Below, one piece after another: positions 9,477 to 18,400 of a stretch of DNA of 64,000 bases. The notes beneath the pieces are model-generated. The model saw only the letters and a program-made list of their open reading frames with translations. It ran no database searches and had not been told where the DNA came from. Within the stretch, counting starts at the first letter, position 1. Each line of letters starts with the position of its first letter. The stretch covers positions 145,001 through 209,000 of the forward strand of contig QEUP01000013.1 of NCBI GenBank assembly GCA_003577145.1, in the 5' to 3' direction. Made by a program: the position numbers and the translations under genes. Source of the DNA: Acidobacteriota bacterium (GTDB taxonomy: Bacteria > Actinomycetota > Acidimicrobiia > Acidimicrobiales > Microtrichaceae).

Positions 9477-9556
9477 GGGACCTCGACCAGCGAGCCGGCA
9501 TCCCGGTAGGGCTCGTCCCCGGGAGCAATCGCTTGCAGCCAGGCCTGCGAGCTCAC
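9473..9556 (-). CDS. 27-codon ORF wedged between argB and argF (argD position)
   Basis: A GTG at 9556 overlaps the argB stop by 4 bases (GTGA), and the TGA at 9475-9473 overlaps the argF GTG by 4 bases in the same way. The frame between is open, with no other stop. The peptide begins VSSQAWLQAIAPGDEP and ends SLVEVP. Its two-sided coupling is the same arrangement used by real genes of this operon, so it is probably translated. In related actinobacteria argD usually sits here, so it could be the remnant of a deleted argD or a coupling peptide; I see no clear ArgD similarity. Confidence 0.45.
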   Translation of the reverse strand: MSSQAWLQAIAPGDEPYRDAGSLVEVP

Positions 9557-10446
9557 CGCGTGAGCCCCTCGGCGATCATGGTTCCGATTCCCGTGTCGGT
9601 GAACAGCTCGAGCAGCAGCACGTGGGGCACACGTCCATCGACTATGTGCGCCGAACCGACTCCTTGACGGACAGCTCCCGCGCACGCGGTCAGCTTGGGG
9701 ATCATCCCGTCGCTGACCGACCCCTCGGCCAGCTCTGCTTCGAGTGCGGCCACCGATGTCCGCTGCACCAGCGAACCGGGGTCGTCCACATCCTCGAGCA
9801 GGCCCTCGACATCGGTCAGGTAGATGACCTTCTCGGCTCCCAGTGAGCCGGCGATCGCTCCGGCGACGATGTCAGCGTTGATGTTGTAGGCCTGGCCGGC
9901 AAGATCGGACCCGATCGTGGACACCACCGGAATCAGGTCCTCGGCCAGCAGCCGGCGGATGATGCTGGGGTTCACCGCCTGGACATCACCGACGAACCCC
10001 AGCTTCGGGTCGCGTGCCGACGCGTGAATGAGCCCGGCATCCTGACCCGAGAGCCCCACCGCGAGGGGCCCGTGCACATTCATCGCCCCGACTATGTCCC
10101 TGTTCACCTTTCCCACCAGCACCATGCGGGCGATGTCGAGTGTCTCGGCATCGGTGACGCGGTGCCCTTCGTGGAACTCGGGTTCCTTCCCGAGGCGGGC
10201 CATCAACTCCCCGATCTGCGGGCCACCGCCGTGCACGACTACTACCCGCATCCCCACCGAGCGCATCAGCACCACGTCGTCAGCGAAGCACTCGGCCAAA
10301 CCGGGGTCGGTCATGGCACTGCCCCCGTACTTGACGACGACGATCTTCCCCCTGAAGCGCTGGATGTACGGGAGAGCCTCTGTGAGCACGCGGGCGCGCT
10401 CGTGAGCGTCCAAGACGCTCCTGCGGTGGGCCGACGTGCCGTTCAC
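9553..10446 (-). CDS. argB: Acetylglutamate kinase
   Basis: Phosphorylates N-acetylglutamate in arginine synthesis. The amino-acid-kinase fold shows VVVKYGGSAM near the N-terminus, VVVHGGGPQIG, and the nucleotide-site block YLTDVEGLLED. Length is 297 residues from the GTG at 10446, which overlaps the argJ stop by 4 bases. The longer open frame upstream is argJ shadow and was rejected. The C-terminus (GTMIAEGLTR) is the usual end. Confidence 0.96.
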   Translation of the reverse strand: MNGTSAHRRSVLDAHERARVLTEALPYIQRFRGKIVVVKYGGSAMTDPGLAECFADDVVLMRSVGMRVVVVHGGGPQIGELMARLGKEPEFHEGHRVTDAETLDIARMVLVGKVNRDIVGAMNVHGPLAVGLSGQDAGLIHASARDPKLGFVGDVQAVNPSIIRRLLAEDLIPVVSTIGSDLAGQAYNINADIVAGAIAGSLGAEKVIYLTDVEGLLEDVDDPGSLVQRTSVAALEAELAEGSVSDGMIPKLTACAGAVRQGVGSAHIVDGRVPHVLLLELFTDTGIGTMIAEGLTR

Positions 10447-11606
10447 GAGGTACCCATGTTCTCGTCCACATAGGCGTGGGTGAGGTCGTTGGTCAACAGC
10501 GTTGCCGTACCCGGACCTAGTCCGAGGTCGACCGTCACTTCGAGGTGCCTGCGTTCCATGTATTCGGCCAGGTCGGCCGCATCGTGATCCACGGCGATCC
10601 CGTTGCGTGCGACCTCGAACGGTCCGTAGCTCACCGAGATCGCGGACTGCTCGAACCTGATCCCCGCTGCCCCGCACTCACTGGCTATCCGACCCCAGTA
10701 GGGATCGCGTCCATACCACGAGCACTTCACCAGCGCGCTCTCACAGATCCGCCGGGCAGCCCGTGCCGCGTCGAGGTCCGACGCAGCGCCTGCCACCGTC
10801 ACGCGCACCGTCTTGGTGCTCCCCTCGGCGTCGTCGGCCATCTGCCGCGCGAGCTCTTCGCACACCTGTCCGATCGCATCGGTCAGTGCTGTTCGGGACG
10901 GAGGTCCTCTCCGGGCGCTCGCCAGGAGGACGACGGTGTCGTTGGTGGACTGACAGCCGTCGACGGTGAGCGCGTTGAAGGATCGCTCGACCCCCAGTGC
11001 GAGGGCGTCGGCCAGTTCCGGTGGCGACGTATCGGCATCGGTGGTCAGAACGGCAAGCATGGTCGCCATGTCGGGGGCCAGCATCGCCGCTCCCTTGGCC
11101 ATTCCACCGACGACGAACCCCCCGGTCGCCACGTGCGCCTCCTTGCGAACCGTGTCGGTGGTACGCAGTGCCTCAGCAGCATCGGTCGAACCGTCCCTGG
11201 ACCGCCCGGCGGCCAATCGTGGTATGGCACCTGCGATGAGCCCGATGGGTAGGCGCTGGCCGATCACACCGGTGGAGCAGACCAGGACCTCTTGCGCCGA
11301 GCAGCCGAGCTCAGCTGCGGTGCGGTCACACATCTCCCGCGCGTCGGCCACACCAGGGCCACCGGTTGCAGCGTTGGCGTTTCCGCTGTTGAGGATCACG
11401 GCCACTGCTCGGCCGCCATTGGCCCGCAGATGCTCCCGCGAAACCTGCACTGGCGGAGCGGTCATGAGATTGCTCGTGAAGACGGCTGCGGTCGGGACAG
11501 GAGCGCCGTCCTCGGTCGCAACCAGCGAGAGGTCCAACGCGCCGGAGTCCTTGATACCTGCATGGGTGCCCGAGGCGACAAAGCCCTCGGCTGCGGTGAC
11601 GCTCAT
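10443..11606 (-). CDS. argJ: Glutamate N-acetyltransferase / ornithine acetyltransferase ArgJ
   Basis: Moves the acetyl group from acetylornithine to glutamate, giving the cyclic arginine pathway; some ArgJ also use acetyl-CoA. The protein matures by self-cleavage before the Thr of the ATML motif, here in APDMATMLAVL. The LTVDGCQSTNDTVVL block follows. It has 387 residues. ATG 11606 has GGAGAG close upstream and lies 22 bases after argC. Because argJ is present, a separate argE is not required. Confidence 0.96.
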   Translation of the reverse strand: MSVTAAEGFVASGTHAGIKDSGALDLSLVATEDGAPVPTAAVFTSNLMTAPPVQVSREHLRANGGRAVAVILNSGNANAATGGPGVADAREMCDRTAAELGCSAQEVLVCSTGVIGQRLPIGLIAGAIPRLAAGRSRDGSTDAAEALRTTDTVRKEAHVATGGFVVGGMAKGAAMLAPDMATMLAVLTTDADTSPPELADALALGVERSFNALTVDGCQSTNDTVVLLASARRGPPSRTALTDAIGQVCEELARQMADDAEGSTKTVRVTVAGAASDLDAARAARRICESALVKCSWYGRDPYWGRIASECGAAGIRFEQSAISVSYGPFEVARNGIAVDHDAADLAEYMERRHLEVTVDLGLGPGTATLLTNDLTHAYVDENMGTS

Positions 11607-11628
11607 CGACTCTCCGAACTCGTTGCCT

Positions 11629-12645
11629 TCATGGATAGAGCCCGCTCAGCGGAAGGCCGGCTGCCTCGTCCAGGCCGCAGATGAGGTTCGCACACTGGAT
11701 CGCCTGACCCGACGCGCCCTTGACGAGGTTGTCTATGGCGCAGAGGGTCACCAGCTGCCCGTTGCGATCATCGACACGTGCGGTGAGGTGGGCGCTGTTC
11801 GACCCCAGCGTCGCCTTCGTCGAGGGAGGCTGGTCGAGCACCGAGACGAAGGGCTCCTCGGCGTAGTACTCGGCGAGGAGCGCCAACGCATCGGCGGTGG
11901 ACATCGGTCGCTCACAGCGGGCGTGGCAGGTGGCGAGGATCCCGCGACTCATCGGAGCCAGGTGAGGAGTGAACAGCACCTCACGGCACAGGGCCTGCTC
12001 GATCTCGGGGGTGTGGCGGTGCTCGAGCAGCGAGTAGGCCGTGAAGTCCTCGTCGACTGCGCAGAACGTCGTGTTCGGCTTCGGAGCCCGTCCCGCACCG
12101 GAGACCCCGCTGGCGGCATCGACGATGAGTGCTTCTGGACTGAGCACACCCTCGTGCACGAAAGGAGCAAGGGCGAGGATCGCCGCTGTTGGGTAGCACC
12201 CCGGTACTGCGACTCGGGTTGCACCACGCAGTTCCTCTCGTGACACCTCGGGTAAGCCGTAGACGAACTCGCTCAGAAGCTCCGGAGCGGCGTGAACCTC
12301 GCCATACCAGCGCCTGTACTGATCAGCGTCGTCGAGTCGGAAGTCAGCTGCCAGATCCACGATCTTGATCCCGGTCGGAGCAAGCTGCGCCACGACCTGC
12401 TGAGAGGCCCCGTGAGGAAGCCCGAGAAAGACCAGGTCACATCTGGCGACTGCTTCGGGGGTGTAACGCTCGAACTCGCGGCTCCGGTACCGGCCGCCCA
12501 AGCTCGGGTAGAGCTCCGCGATGCTCGTGCCGGCCATCGTGTCACCTGTGGCGACGTCGACCTCGAACCCCGGGTGTTCGCCCAGCAACCGCAACAGCTC
12601 CGCGCCGGTGTAGCCCGAGGCGCCGATTACTCCGACCGAGGTCAT
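11629..12645 (-). CDS. argC: N-acetyl-gamma-glutamyl-phosphate reductase
   Basis: NADPH-dependent third step of arginine synthesis and first gene of the operon. The Rossmann start VGVIGASGYTGAELLRLL, the catalytic Cys in VPGCYPTAAILAL, and the C-terminal NLVKGASGQAIQCANL are visible in 338 residues. The ATG at 12645 is only 6 bases from a TATACT -10 box, so the mRNA is probably leaderless and lacks a Shine-Dalgarno site. It is controlled by the ARG box at 12670-12695. Confidence 0.97.
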   Translation of the reverse strand: MTSVGVIGASGYTGAELLRLLGEHPGFEVDVATGDTMAGTSIAELYPSLGGRYRSREFERYTPEAVARCDLVFLGLPHGASQQVVAQLAPTGIKIVDLAADFRLDDADQYRRWYGEVHAAPELLSEFVYGLPEVSREELRGATRVAVPGCYPTAAILALAPFVHEGVLSPEALIVDAASGVSGAGRAPKPNTTFCAVDEDFTAYSLLEHRHTPEIEQALCREVLFTPHLAPMSRGILATCHARCERPMSTADALALLAEYYAEEPFVSVLDQPPSTKATLGSNSAHLTARVDDRNGQLVTLCAIDNLVKGASGQAIQCANLICGLDEAAGLPLSGLYP

Positions 12646-12651
12646 CGGTCG

Positions 12652-12680
12652 AGTATACGGACTCTCGCATCTTCATGCAA
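12652..12680 (-). promoter_or_regulatory. argC promoter, probably leaderless
   Basis: Read on the minus strand, TTGCAT (12680-12675) and TATACT (12657-12652) are separated by exactly 17 bases, a good housekeeping sigma-factor promoter. The expected transcription start, 6-8 bases after the -10 box, falls on or next to the argC ATG at 12645. The -35 box lies inside the ARG-box palindrome, so ArgR binding would block RNA polymerase directly. Confidence 0.75.
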
Positions 12681-12695
12681 CCTCATGCATGAAGA
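12670..12695. promoter_or_regulatory. ARG box (ArgR operator)
   Basis: A perfect inverted repeat: TCTTCATGCA (12670-12679), six spacer bases, then TGCATGAAGA (12686-12695). The TGCAT/ATGCA cores match the style of actinobacterial ARG boxes. It covers the -35 box of the argC promoter, and argR is encoded in the same operon. The function is inferred from position and sequence. Confidence 0.75.
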
Positions 12696-12850
12696 CACGG
12701 GGCGGTGTGGCGTACCGGTAGCCGGCGCCCGGCTTGCACGATGAAAGCTCTGCGGTCCGGAGGGCGCCCTTTCGAGCCTGCGGCCGACATCGCCCGGGCG
12801 GATGGCTTCGACGCCCGTTGACATCCAGGTGACCGGACGGTCACGATCAC

Positions 12851-14461
12851 ATGCCGATGACTCAGGATCAACGATGGGAGCCGCCCGGCCCCGGCAGGTG
12901 GCTGCTCGAACGCGATGCCTCCCGGACTGCCACGTTCTACCGGCGCTCGATCGACTCGGCACCCATCGAGAGGGGCTGGCAGAGGGCGATCGAACGTTAC
13001 CGACTTCCCCTCGGCGGGGTTCGTCACGCGACTGTCAACGGCTGGCCGTATCTCCAATTCGTGCAGCCGATGGGGCGCCGAATCGGGCTCGCCGCGAGCG
13101 CGACTGCCCCCTGGTTCGAAGCACCCGCCCACCGCGCATGGCGGGAGGATGCCATGCAGTGGCTCGACTCCGACCGGACAGCCCGGATCGAACGGAACCT
13201 CGCTCTGCAGGAGGTCGTTCCTGCTCTTCTCTCCGACCGCGAGCTCGCCGCCCACCTGGCGGCGGCTACCACCAATGACATCAGCGGGCAGGAGTACTTG
13301 CAGGCCGGCGCCGCCGGTCTGCTCGTTGTCGGCGAGTACCTGCTTGCCTGTGAGGCCTGGGGATTCGACTCGCACGTGGTGGTTGACCTCCTCTACGGAT
13401 CTTCATCCACGGCCGCTGACGTGCAGCGACATCTGGCTGACGTCGCCGCGCCCTTTCGCACGCGTGGTGTCGTGCCGGAGGCTCTCGAGCAGATCGAATC
13501 GGAGCCGGAGGCATCCGCCGGCTTCCACGACTACCTCCGGAACTGGGGGTGGCGTCTCCTCGGAGAAGATCTCGACGACCCGGCTCTCATCGAGCTCCCG
13601 TCGTTGCTGCTGGCCTCGGTGGCAGCCGCCGCGTCACATCCCCGGCAACTGCGTCCTCCCTCAGACCCACCTGACCGCTGGGCCGGCCTGAGCAGCCACG
13701 ATGCGGCCCGCTTCGACCGCCTGGTGGCAGACGGCCGTCTCGCCATCGCGGTGCGAGAGGAGGTGGCCGGCATCTGTGGGAACTGGACCCGCGGCTTGCT
13801 GAGACGGGCGCTCCTCGAGACCTCTATTCGCCTCAACGACCGCGGTGCGCTGCTGCAACTCGACCACGGGGTGGACCTGTTGCCCGAAGAGGCCATGTCA
13901 CTGCTCCGTGGCCACGGAGGTCCAGCCGCCGAGCGGATCGCAGAGCGCTTCGCGGAGCGAGCCCACCAGGATCTCCTCGCGGCGCCTCCCGAACTGAGCG
14001 GTCACCCGAGCGATGTTCCTGACGAAAGATCGACGGCATCGGCGACTCGTACCGCTGAGGCACTCGCGCTCGCCAGTTCACTGGTGGCGACCGAACCACG
14101 ACCGGACCAGCTCGCGGATACCGGGGATCTCGTCAGCGGTACGGGAATCGGCGACACGGTCGTACGTGCTCGCGCGCTGACCGTCGCTTCAGAGAGCGAC
14201 GCCCCGCGGCTCGTCGAAGCTGGGTCGATCCTGGTGGTTCCGAGGGTCTCCACAGCGCTGGCCCCGGTCGTTCCCGTGCTCAGCGGCCTAGTGGTCGAGA
14301 CGGGTGGCCGCCTCAGCCATGGCGCGGTCCTCGCCGCTGAGACAGCGCTGCCGGCGGTGGTCGGAGCGATGGATGCGACAGCCCGACTCCAGTCAGGCTC
14401 GCTGGTCGAGCTAGATGCGACCGTCGGCTCGATCCGTGTCATCGAACCGGCCACCACCTGA
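12851..14461 (+). CDS. PEP-utiliser-like protein with phosphohistidine swivel domain, no ATP-grasp domain
   Basis: A 536-residue protein. The C-terminal 110 residues form a PEP-utilising-enzyme mobile (swivelling) domain: GSILVVPRVSTALAPVV, then GGRLSHGAVLAAE with the phospho-acceptor His490, then ALPAVVG. Residues 1-400 are mostly helical, starting with PGRWLLERDASRTATFYRR, and resemble the middle region of rifampin-phosphotransferase and PEP-synthase-like proteins. The nucleotide-binding ATP-grasp domain that normally phosphorylates the His is not here. It could need a partner protein encoded elsewhere. ATGs lie at 12851 and 12857; neither has a clear Shine-Dalgarno site. The substrate is unknown. 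Confidence 0.8.
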   Translation: MPMTQDQRWEPPGPGRWLLERDASRTATFYRRSIDSAPIERGWQRAIERYRLPLGGVRHATVNGWPYLQFVQPMGRRIGLAASATAPWFEAPAHRAWREDAMQWLDSDRTARIERNLALQEVVPALLSDRELAAHLAAATTNDISGQEYLQAGAAGLLVVGEYLLACEAWGFDSHVVVDLLYGSSSTAADVQRHLADVAAPFRTRGVVPEALEQIESEPEASAGFHDYLRNWGWRLLGEDLDDPALIELPSLLLASVAAAASHPRQLRPPSDPPDRWAGLSSHDAARFDRLVADGRLAIAVREEVAGICGNWTRGLLRRALLETSIRLNDRGALLQLDHGVDLLPEEAMSLLRGHGGPAAERIAERFAERAHQDLLAAPPELSGHPSDVPDERSTASATRTAEALALASSLVATEPRPDQLADTGDLVSGTGIGDTVVRARALTVASESDAPRLVEAGSILVVPRVSTALAPVVPVLSGLVVETGGRLSHGAVLAAETALPAVVGAMDATARLQSGSLVELDATVGSIRVIEPATT

Positions 14462-14731
14462 CCGCCTTTGCCCGGACCGTGCCGGACGACGCAATCCGGC
14501 GTCGCGGAGTCGCCTGACGAGATCCCTCGCCTCGGTCGGCACCGCCCCCATGCTGATTGCCTGCCGGCGTGCCTCTTCGGGGAGGTCGTAGTGGTCGCCC
14601 TGGAAGGCCCTGCGGGGGATGCCGAGGCGGTTCGCGAAGTCGTGCAGTTCCTCCAAGCTCTCGTCGCTGACGAGATGCGCCCACTTCCGGCCTCTGTGGG
14701 GCCAGATGGCTCGGTCCACGAGGATCGTCAT
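14411..14731 (-). CDS. DUF4031 domain protein
   Basis: A 106-residue protein whose first 80 residues match the DUF4031 pattern: ILVDRAIWPHRGRKWAHLVSD, then LHDFANRLGIPRRAFQGDHYD. Function is unknown for the family. ATG 14731 is only 3 bases after the pheT stop, so it is probably co-transcribed with pheST. The Arg-rich C-terminal 25 residues look unconserved, and their coding sequence overlaps the 3' end of the convergent PEP-utiliser-like gene by 51 bases. Confidence 0.85.
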   Translation of the reverse strand: MTILVDRAIWPHRGRKWAHLVSDESLEELHDFANRLGIPRRAFQGDHYDLPEEARRQAISMGAVPTEARDLVRRLRDAGLRRPARSGQRRSGGGRFDDTDRADGRI

Positions 14732-14734
14732 GCC

Positions 14735-17089
14735 TCAGGTCCGCAGGGTGGCAGAGCAGTCCCGTTCCACGGCCTCGATGCAGCGCTTCCTCGCCTGGGC
14801 CACCTCTGCGTCGGTCAGCGTGTGGTCCGGCGCCTGGAACCTGAGTGCGTAGGCCAGACTGCGCCGACCCGCTCCGAGACGATCTCCCCGGTACACGTCG
14901 AAGAGCTGGAGCTTTACGAGGAGATCACCACCCGCTTTCGCGATTGCTGCCGCCACCGCAGCTGCAGGGACCTCTTCGTCGACCACGAACGCCAGGTCTA
15001 TGTCGCTCGAGGGATACCGGCTTATCGGTCGGTAGCTCCGATTGCGGTCCGCCGACGACAGCAGCTCATCGACGTCAAGCTCGAGGTAGCCGACTCGCTG
15101 AGAGATCTCGAATGCCGCCAGCACATCGGGGTCGACCTCGCCGACGAAGCCGATTTGGGCTGTACCGATTGCTATCGCAGCACTTCTCGTGGGATGCATG
15201 CCGCTCACCTCGCCCGCATCGATGAGCGAATCGGGGACGGCAAGCGCAGCGGCAACACCTCTCCACAGATCGGCCGCACGGCGCGCATCTGATCCCGCGA
15301 GCGCAACGGCCAGTCGCGATCGCTCGTCGGGCAACTGCTCGGCGTCCCGCGGCAGCCCGAAAACCTGCCCTATCTCGAACAGCTCAACCCCTTCGTTGCG
15401 GTGGCTCTCGTTGTAGGCGATCGCCTTCAACAGCCCGGGTAGGTGACTGGTTCGCAACACGGACTCCTCGGCAACCAGCGGGTTGGCGATCCTCACCCCG
15501 TCATCGGCCAGGCCACACCGGTCCAGGTCCCCGGGGGCGAGGAACGGCACCGGCATTGCCTCGGCCAGGCCGAATCCGACCAGCACGCTCCGCAGCAGCC
15601 GCAACTGCCTCTGGCGCCGGGTGAGGTGGCCTGTCCGTCCCGACAACGGCACACTCCGCTCGATGTTGCTGTAGCCGTGGTGTCGTGCAATCTCCTCGAT
15701 GATGTCGATCTCGCTGGTCGTATCGGGTCGAAACGTCGGAACGGTGACCTCGAGCCCGTCGCCTGCGGGCGTGGTCGTGAAGCCGATCGGTGCCAGGTAG
15801 CCGTCGATCGCCTCGGCGGTGAGTGCTGTGCCCAGCAATGCATTCACGCGAGCAGTTCGCACCTTCACCCGATCCCGCGGCGGTAGTTCGCCCCGCTCAT
15901 CGACCGCTCCGGCGTGCAGCTCGCCTCCGCTCCCAGCCAACAGCTCAGCGAAACGCAGCATCGCATAGTCGGCGATCTCGGGATCGGAGCCTCGCTCGAA
16001 CCGGGCCGATGCCTCGCTCCGGAGGTTCAGGCGTTTCGAGGTCCTGGCTATGCTCATCGGGTCCCACCAGGCCATCTCGACGACTATGTCGTTCGTCTCC
16101 TCCGAGATCTCCGTCGACGCTCCCCCCATGACACCCGCGATGCCGACCGCCTCGTGACGGGCGTTGGCGATCACGCCGTCATCGGCGGTCAGCACTCGCA
16201 GCTCGCCGTCGAGGGTGACTATCGACTCACCTGCTCTTGCCCACCTCACCAGTAGAGCGCCATCGGGCAACTTGGCCAGGTCGTAGGTGTGATTGGGCTG
16301 ACCGAGCTCGAGCATCACATAGTTCGATACGTCCACGACGGAGTTGATCGGCCTCATGCCCAACGAGATCAGCCGGCGGGCCAGCCATGGCGGTGAGGCC
16401 CCGACCTCGATGCCGGACATGACGCGAAGGAAGAACCTCCCGCAGAGATCCCGATCGATGATCTCCGCCGAGCAGAGCGCTGAGGATTCCGGCTCGACCG
16501 TCGCGACCTCCAACCCAGGCAGAGCAAACGGAACTCCCATGCGGGCTGCCAGATCTCTTGCTACACCTGCGACCGACATCGCGTCAGGCCGGTTGGCGTT
16601 GACCTCGAGGTCGAAGAGGATATCGGCGTCGAGCCCCAGCACCTCGCGCAGCGCCGTGCCGGCCTCCGCAGCCTCCGAAAGGATCATGATTCCTGAGGCG
16701 TCATCTCCGAGCCCGAGTTCCACAGCACTGCACAACATCCCGTCGGACCACTCGCCCCGGAGCTTCCGTCGGGCTATCTCCAGGCCTCCGGGCATCGTCG
16801 TTCCTGCCGTGGCCAGCGGAACGAGGTCGCCGATCTGCATGTTGAACGCGCCGCAACAGACCTGAGTCACCTCGCCGTCTCCGACGTCGAGGTCGACCAA
16901 CTGGATCTTGTCGGCATTCGGGTGTGGGCGCAGCGCCATCACCCGCGCGGCAATCACCCCGTCCAATCCCGCCCCTAAGGTCTCGATCTGCTCCACGGCG
17001 AGACCGAGGTCGCTGAGCTGCTCACCGAGATCCACGGGATCGCCCTCGAAGGGTGCGAACTCCCGTAGCCACGAAAGGAGAACCTTCAT
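14735..17089 (-). CDS. pheT: Phenylalanyl-tRNA synthetase beta subunit
   Basis: Beta chain of the (alpha-beta)2 enzyme that charges tRNA-Phe. In 784 residues it shows the N-terminal start MKVLLSWLREFAPFEGDP, a tRNA-binding OB domain (VMALRPHPNADKIQLVDLDVGDG), the B3/B4 editing region, B5 domains, and the C-terminal ferredoxin-like anticodon-binding domain (YRPISRYPSSDIDLAFVVD). It follows pheS after 22 bases. Confidence 0.97.
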   Translation of the reverse strand: MKVLLSWLREFAPFEGDPVDLGEQLSDLGLAVEQIETLGAGLDGVIAARVMALRPHPNADKIQLVDLDVGDGEVTQVCCGAFNMQIGDLVPLATAGTTMPGGLEIARRKLRGEWSDGMLCSAVELGLGDDASGIMILSEAAEAGTALREVLGLDADILFDLEVNANRPDAMSVAGVARDLAARMGVPFALPGLEVATVEPESSALCSAEIIDRDLCGRFFLRVMSGIEVGASPPWLARRLISLGMRPINSVVDVSNYVMLELGQPNHTYDLAKLPDGALLVRWARAGESIVTLDGELRVLTADDGVIANARHEAVGIAGVMGGASTEISEETNDIVVEMAWWDPMSIARTSKRLNLRSEASARFERGSDPEIADYAMLRFAELLAGSGGELHAGAVDERGELPPRDRVKVRTARVNALLGTALTAEAIDGYLAPIGFTTTPAGDGLEVTVPTFRPDTTSEIDIIEEIARHHGYSNIERSVPLSGRTGHLTRRQRQLRLLRSVLVGFGLAEAMPVPFLAPGDLDRCGLADDGVRIANPLVAEESVLRTSHLPGLLKAIAYNESHRNEGVELFEIGQVFGLPRDAEQLPDERSRLAVALAGSDARRAADLWRGVAAALAVPDSLIDAGEVSGMHPTRSAAIAIGTAQIGFVGEVDPDVLAAFEISQRVGYLELDVDELLSSADRNRSYRPISRYPSSDIDLAFVVDEEVPAAAVAAAIAKAGGDLLVKLQLFDVYRGDRLGAGRRSLAYALRFQAPDHTLTDAEVAQARKRCIEAVERDCSATLRT

Positions 17090-17111
17090 ACCTTGCCTTC
17101 CCTACCGCCGG

Positions 17112-18143
17112 TCAGAACTGCTCGAGGAAGCGGATGTCGTTGGTGAACAGCTCGCGCAGGTCGTCCACCCCGTGCCTCATCAGAGCCAGTCGGTCGATGC
17201 CGAACCCGAACGCGAAGCCTGACCACACCTCGGGGTCGTAGCCCACCGCCCTGAAGACGTTCGGGTGGACCAGGCCGCAGCCACCGAGCTCCAGCCAACC
17301 CGTCCGGCCGCACGTCTTGCAGCCGGCGCCCTCACAGAACACGCAGTTGATGTCGAACTCTGCCGACGGCTCGGTGAAGGGGAAGTAAGACGGCCGTAGC
17401 CGTGAGTGGATCGATCCGCCGAAGTACTCGGTGGTGAACGACTCCAACGTGCCCGCCAGATCTCCGAAGGTGATGCCTCGGTCGACTACGAGGCCTTCGA
17501 TCTGGTGGAAGACCGGCATGTGGCTGGCGTCAGCCGTGTCACGGCGAAACACCCGACCGGGAGCGACCGTGTAGATAGGCGGCTCAGTGGCGTCCATGAC
17601 CCTGATCTGCACTGGCGACGTATGCGTTCTGAGCACGGTGGACTCCGGCTCGTTCAGATCCAGGTACAGGGTGTCGAACATGCTGCGTGCTGGATGTGCC
17701 TTCGGAATGTTGAGCGCCTCGAAGTTGTACCAATCCGTCTCGGCCTCTGGACCCTCGGCAATCGTGAAGCCCATACCGACGAACACGTCCTCCAGGAGCT
17801 CGGTCGTCTGTGTGACCAGGTGGTGGTGCCCGACTCGGTAACTGGTGAGGCTCTCGGTCAGGTCCAGCCGCTCGGACTCGAGCTGATCGCGGCGCTCAGC
17901 CCGTTCGAGAAGAGCGCGTCTTTCGCCGACGGCGCGTTCGACCTCTGCGCGTGCCGCATTGACAGCTCGGCCGACGTTCTTCCGCTCGTTCGGCTCGAGG
18001 TCCCGCAGCAGGGCCTTGAATGTCGAGAGTTGCGAGCGCTTGCCCAGAACCTCCGTCTCCACCTCCCGCAGGTGTTCGAGTGTCGTCGCTGTCTCGACCC
18101 TCTCCATGGCCTGGCGTTGGCTCAGTTCAATGTCGTCGATCAT
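17112..18143 (-). CDS. pheS: Phenylalanyl-tRNA synthetase alpha subunit
   Basis: Catalytic alpha chain of PheRS, 343 residues. The N-terminal coiled coil (about 1-90) leads into the class II core: GFTIAEGPEAETDWYNFEALN (motif 1 region), HTSPVQIRVM, PGRVFRRDTADASHMPVFHQ (motif 2) and FGFGIDRLALMRHG (motif 3). ATG 18143 was chosen because GGGGGA lies upstream and the longer frame before it has no family likeness. A CxxC-like cluster (CVFCEGAGCKTCG) is present, as in many bacterial PheS. Confidence 0.97.
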   Translation of the reverse strand: MIDDIELSQRQAMERVETATTLEHLREVETEVLGKRSQLSTFKALLRDLEPNERKNVGRAVNAARAEVERAVGERRALLERAERRDQLESERLDLTESLTSYRVGHHHLVTQTTELLEDVFVGMGFTIAEGPEAETDWYNFEALNIPKAHPARSMFDTLYLDLNEPESTVLRTHTSPVQIRVMDATEPPIYTVAPGRVFRRDTADASHMPVFHQIEGLVVDRGITFGDLAGTLESFTTEYFGGSIHSRLRPSYFPFTEPSAEFDINCVFCEGAGCKTCGRTGWLELGGCGLVHPNVFRAVGYDPEVWSGFAFGFGIDRLALMRHGVDDLRELFTNDIRFLEQF

Positions 18144-18400
18144 CTGACGGGTCCCCCGAGGGCTCCGATTGGGATCTACCCTCTCGAAATCCGGCCCGCA
18201 TAGTCCAGTCGATTGACCCAGGACCGGCCACATGCTCATGGGGAGGTCTCGAAGAACCGACCACGATCCTTCGATCCTGGCCCGAGCACCTGGCCGCAGG
18301 TCCGGGATGAGCATCCCTCGCTTCCAAGCCCGCAATTCCAACAAACCCCGCTCGGCATGGCAACTGGGTCACGCGCCGACCGGCCGTGCGGGCGCAGCCC

